From Clostridia bacterium (GTDB lineage: Bacteria; Bacillota; Clostridia; Oscillospirales; Acutalibacteraceae), in the NCBI GenBank assembly GCA_900766895.1, contig CAAFXF010000131.1, positions 1 through 16,194 of the forward strand: 16,194 nucleotides of DNA. The letters are read 5' to 3'. Position numbers and translations under genes: made by a program. The notes under the pieces are model-generated. The model did no database searches. It worked only from the letters and a program-made list of their open reading frames with translations, and was not told the DNA's origin. This document shows positions 14,141-16,194 of the stretch, one piece after another. Each line of letters starts with the position of its first letter. Position 1 is the first letter of the stretch.

Positions 14141-15955
14141 TTATATCGCCTCCTTGTTATAGTTTGATGCCTGAAGAGAAAACATTTCTGTATATTTTCC
14201 GTTAAGAGCCATAAGCTCGCTGTGAGAACCACTTTCAATAATACTGCCCTTGTCAAGCACAATTATCCTGTCCGCCAAGGCGGCACTCGACAGCCTGTGA
14301 GAAATGTACACTACTGTTTTATTTTCGGTTACTCTTGTAAGGTTATCGTACATTTCGCTTTCTGCAATAGGGTCAAGAGCCGAGCTTGGCTCGTCAAGAA
14401 TTGCAACATCAAAATCACGTGCAAACAGTCTTGCGGTTGATACCTTTTGATTTTCACCGCCCGACAGGCCTGCTCCGTCCTTGTCAAACTCCTTGGTAAG
14501 AACAGTGTCTGCGCCCTTTGCAAAGGTACTGATTTTCTTCCACGCACCGCTGTTTTTGAGCGCCTGCATTGCAATTTCCTTATCATCCTCGTTGCACACA
14601 CGGCACATAACGTTTTCGTACACGGAAACGGCAAAGTTTTTGTAATCCTGAAAAACAGTAGCAAAAGCATTTCTGTAAGAATTCAAATCGTATTCCTTAA
14701 TGTTTATTCCGTTATACAAAATCTCGCCGTCGGTAACATCGTAAAACCTAAGCATAAGCTTTAACAGTGTGGATTTGCCCGCACCGTTAATTCCCACAAC
14801 TGCAAGCGTTTCTCCCTTTGTAAGCTTAAAGCTGACATTTTCGATAGAATTTGTTTTTGCACTCGGATACCTAAAGGAAACATTCTTAAATTCAAGGCTT
14901 TCAAATGGCTCTGCCTTTCTTTCTCCCGACACAACCGACGGCTGATATTCAAAAAAGTCCCTCAAATTTTGAAAGTACAGCGCCATTTGATTCATTTCGT
15001 CAAAGCACTGTGTTACATCAAGAGTAACCTCTCTTACGGAATTTATGGACGACAGCACCACGCTGAAGCCCGAAACCGTCATTGTGCCCTTGTTTACAAA
15101 CTCATATCCTGCATACATATAACTGCCTATGACAGGTATAAATTCCTCAAACAGTGAGCTTATCATACTGTAAGCAAACAAGCCCACTCCGTACTTTTTA
15201 AGTATTTTTATGTTGGAGTCTATTGCCGCCTCAAACCTTTTCATAAGCACCGAAAAAATGTTTGATGTACGCATATCCTTTGAATACTCACGCAAAAACA
15301 TCGTTCGCTGAACATATGCCTTTATACGATTGTTTGATGTCATCTCCATATCTCTTTTGTAAACATATTTGCTTTTTGCAGTTTCTATAATAAAGACAAA
15401 GAACACCGGAAGCAAAAACAAAAGGTATACGGGGTTAATAGACATCACGGTTGCAAAGACACATATCATTGATATAATGCCCGACAGCATGCTTGCAAAA
15501 TCGTAGCAGATTATATCAAAATATCCCGATGTAACAACCAGGGTTGCACGCTGATATTTGTCGTAAAAGGCAGGGTCCTCGTAGCAGGAAACATCAAGGG
15601 TCTGTGCCTTGTCAAACACCATATTGTTTATCTGCTTAAGTACATTCTTTGTTGCCTTTTTTTCAATTCTCATTCCGGTCCAGGTAACAACCTTATCAGC
15701 AACGGACAAAACGGCAAACAGTACAAGGCATCGGCAATATACACCAAAGTCCTTATTACCTGTAATAATCTCAAGAAGCACCTTCAAAAACAGAATGTTC
15801 CTGATAAACCACGAAAAAACATTGCCGAATATTCCCTGCATAAAATAGCCTATCAGCAATTTTTTATCCGCCTTCCATACAAGCCGCAGGGCGTATATAA
15901 CATTTTTCAAAACAGGAACATTTTCCTGTTCCTTATCAATTCTTATAAATCTCAT
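14141..15955 (-). CDS. ABC exporter half-transporter (TMD-NBD), first of a pair
   Basis: This 604-residue protein has a membrane domain of about six helices in the first ~320 residues and an ATPase domain with Walker A GINGAGKST near 390, FQDYKNF Q-loop, signature LSGGENQK, Walker B VAILDEPSSALDP and ISHRLS H-loop. The C-terminal end (ADRIIVLDKGSIIESGSHSE) closely parallels that of the adjacent transporter, so the two are paralogues. Both ATP sites look intact, unlike the degenerate-site heterodimers. The start is the ATG at 15953-15955, because AGGAGGAG lies 3 bases upstream. An in-frame ATG at 15988 lies inside a GC-rich hairpin and has no binding site. The substrate (peptide, drug or lipid) cannot be told from the sequence. 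Confidence 0.88.
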   Translation of the reverse strand: MRFIRIDKEQENVPVLKNVIYALRLVWKADKKLLIGYFMQGIFGNVFSWFIRNILFLKVLLEIITGNKDFGVYCRCLVLFAVLSVADKVVTWTGMRIEKKATKNVLKQINNMVFDKAQTLDVSCYEDPAFYDKYQRATLVVTSGYFDIICYDFASMLSGIISMICVFATVMSINPVYLLFLLPVFFVFIIETAKSKYVYKRDMEMTSNNRIKAYVQRTMFLREYSKDMRTSNIFSVLMKRFEAAIDSNIKILKKYGVGLFAYSMISSLFEEFIPVIGSYMYAGYEFVNKGTMTVSGFSVVLSSINSVREVTLDVTQCFDEMNQMALYFQNLRDFFEYQPSVVSGERKAEPFESLEFKNVSFRYPSAKTNSIENVSFKLTKGETLAVVGINGAGKSTLLKLMLRFYDVTDGEILYNGINIKEYDLNSYRNAFATVFQDYKNFAVSVYENVMCRVCNEDDKEIAMQALKNSGAWKKISTFAKGADTVLTKEFDKDGAGLSGGENQKVSTARLFARDFDVAILDEPSSALDPIAESEMYDNLTRVTENKTVVYISHRLSSAALADRIIVLDKGSIIESGSHSELMALNGKYTEMFSLQASNYNKEAI

Positions 15956-15965
15956 TTCTCCTCCT

Positions 15966-15997
15966 AAAAACAAAGAAGCCGTCGGCAAACCGACGGC
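15966..15997 (-). terminator. Terminator or leader hairpin before the ABC pair
   Basis: GCCGTCGG (15978-15985) pairs with 15990-15997 around a 4-base loop and is followed on the minus strand by TTCTTTGTTTTT. It then runs straight into the Shine-Dalgarno sequence of the first ABC gene. It may end a gene beyond the window, or act as an attenuator for the ABC operon. I see no good promoter between it and the start codon. Confidence 0.65.
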
Positions 15998-16034
15998 ATA
16001 ATCTTATAGGCAATGAAGAGCAATCCGAACCGTG

Positions 16035-16142
16035 GTTCAAATTGGCTGATTTGCCCTTTCTCTGCGTTAAAAATACTCGGAATACATAAAGTATTCCTGC
16101 GTTTTTGTGCCTTGATTAAGAACAAATCAGCACAATTTGAAC
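16035..16142. repeat. Long inverted-repeat element
   Basis: The outer arms 16035-16053 and 16123-16142 are complementary over 19 bp with one bulged base (GTTCAAATTGGCTGATTTG on the left). Inside, GGAATAC (16079-16085) pairs with GTATTCC (16091-16097), and CTGCGTT occurs twice as a direct repeat (from 16062 and from 16098). No reading frame of interest lies here. The nested symmetry suggests a non-autonomous mobile repeat. The flanking sequence to 16194 shows nothing I can identify. Confidence 0.55.
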
Positions 16143-16194
16143 TCGCAGACCAAAAATGCTTGCAGTAAAGATGAATTTTGGATTTTGAGATGGA

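Noticed and set aside
14140..14262. ATG at 14262 as start of the second ABC gene
   Set aside because: It would add 41 residues read from the neighbour's coding sequence with no binding site; the TTG at 14139 is preceded by AAGGAGG.
15956..15988. ATG at 15988 as start of the first ABC gene
   Set aside because: It lies in the loop side of a terminator-like hairpin; the ATG at 15955 has AGGAGGAG just upstream.

Overview
The window reads as chromosomal DNA from a low-to-moderate GC Firmicute of class Clostridia, probably a gut lineage near Oscillospirales/Ruminococcaceae. The reasons are strong AGGAGG-type ribosome binding sites, a textbook sigma-A promoter before glnA, a class I-alpha type glutamine synthetase, an 'archaeal-type' glutamate synthase split into separate polypeptides, and small hairpin-rich intergenic repeats of a kind I associate with gut clostridia. 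The family placement is inference. Every gene I can support lies on the minus strand, so the story runs from right to left.

Right end (about 16194 to 12349): a gene-free stretch with a long inverted-repeat element and a short GC-rich hairpin, then two adjacent half-size ABC exporters (TMD-NBD). They are separated by one base and are probably translationally coupled; the second very likely starts at a TTG codon. Their substrate cannot be read from the sequence.

Middle (about 12350 to 8854): a 262-bp spacer carries a near-perfect promoter (TTGACA, 17 bp, TATTAT) and a structured leader for glnA. Next comes a gene for an ammonium transporter fused to a C-terminal PII sensor domain. A 16-bp perfect hairpin and a 7-bp dyad separate the two. 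Together they import ammonium and fix it into glutamine.

Left-middle (about 8850 to 3572): after a roughly 185-bp hairpin-rich repeat come five tightly packed genes for a split glutamate synthase: class II glutaminase subunit, FMN/ferredoxin core subunit, four-cluster ferredoxin, FAD/NAD-type oxidoreductase and GXGXG beta-helix subunit. Junctions are TAATG or ATGA overlaps or very short gaps, as expected of one transcript.

Left (about 3557 to 1): pyrG (CTP synthase) and purF (amidophosphoribosyltransferase), both glutamine-consuming amidotransferases, continue the same run. A small BFD-type [2Fe-2S] protein with its own likely promoter follows, then a strong terminator, a second smaller copy of the repeat family, and another terminator.

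As a whole the region is a nitrogen-assimilation and glutamine-use locus: ammonium uptake and sensing, glutamine synthesis, glutamate synthesis, then two nucleotide-pathway enzymes that spend glutamine. I see no rRNA, tRNA, CRISPR array, transposase or phage gene. No gene-free stretch exceeds about 300 bases. I do not see a clearly unprecedented system. The most interesting parts are the Amt-PII fusion without the usual uridylylation tyrosine, the glnA leader RNA, the Fe-S-rich glutamate synthase and the repeat elements.
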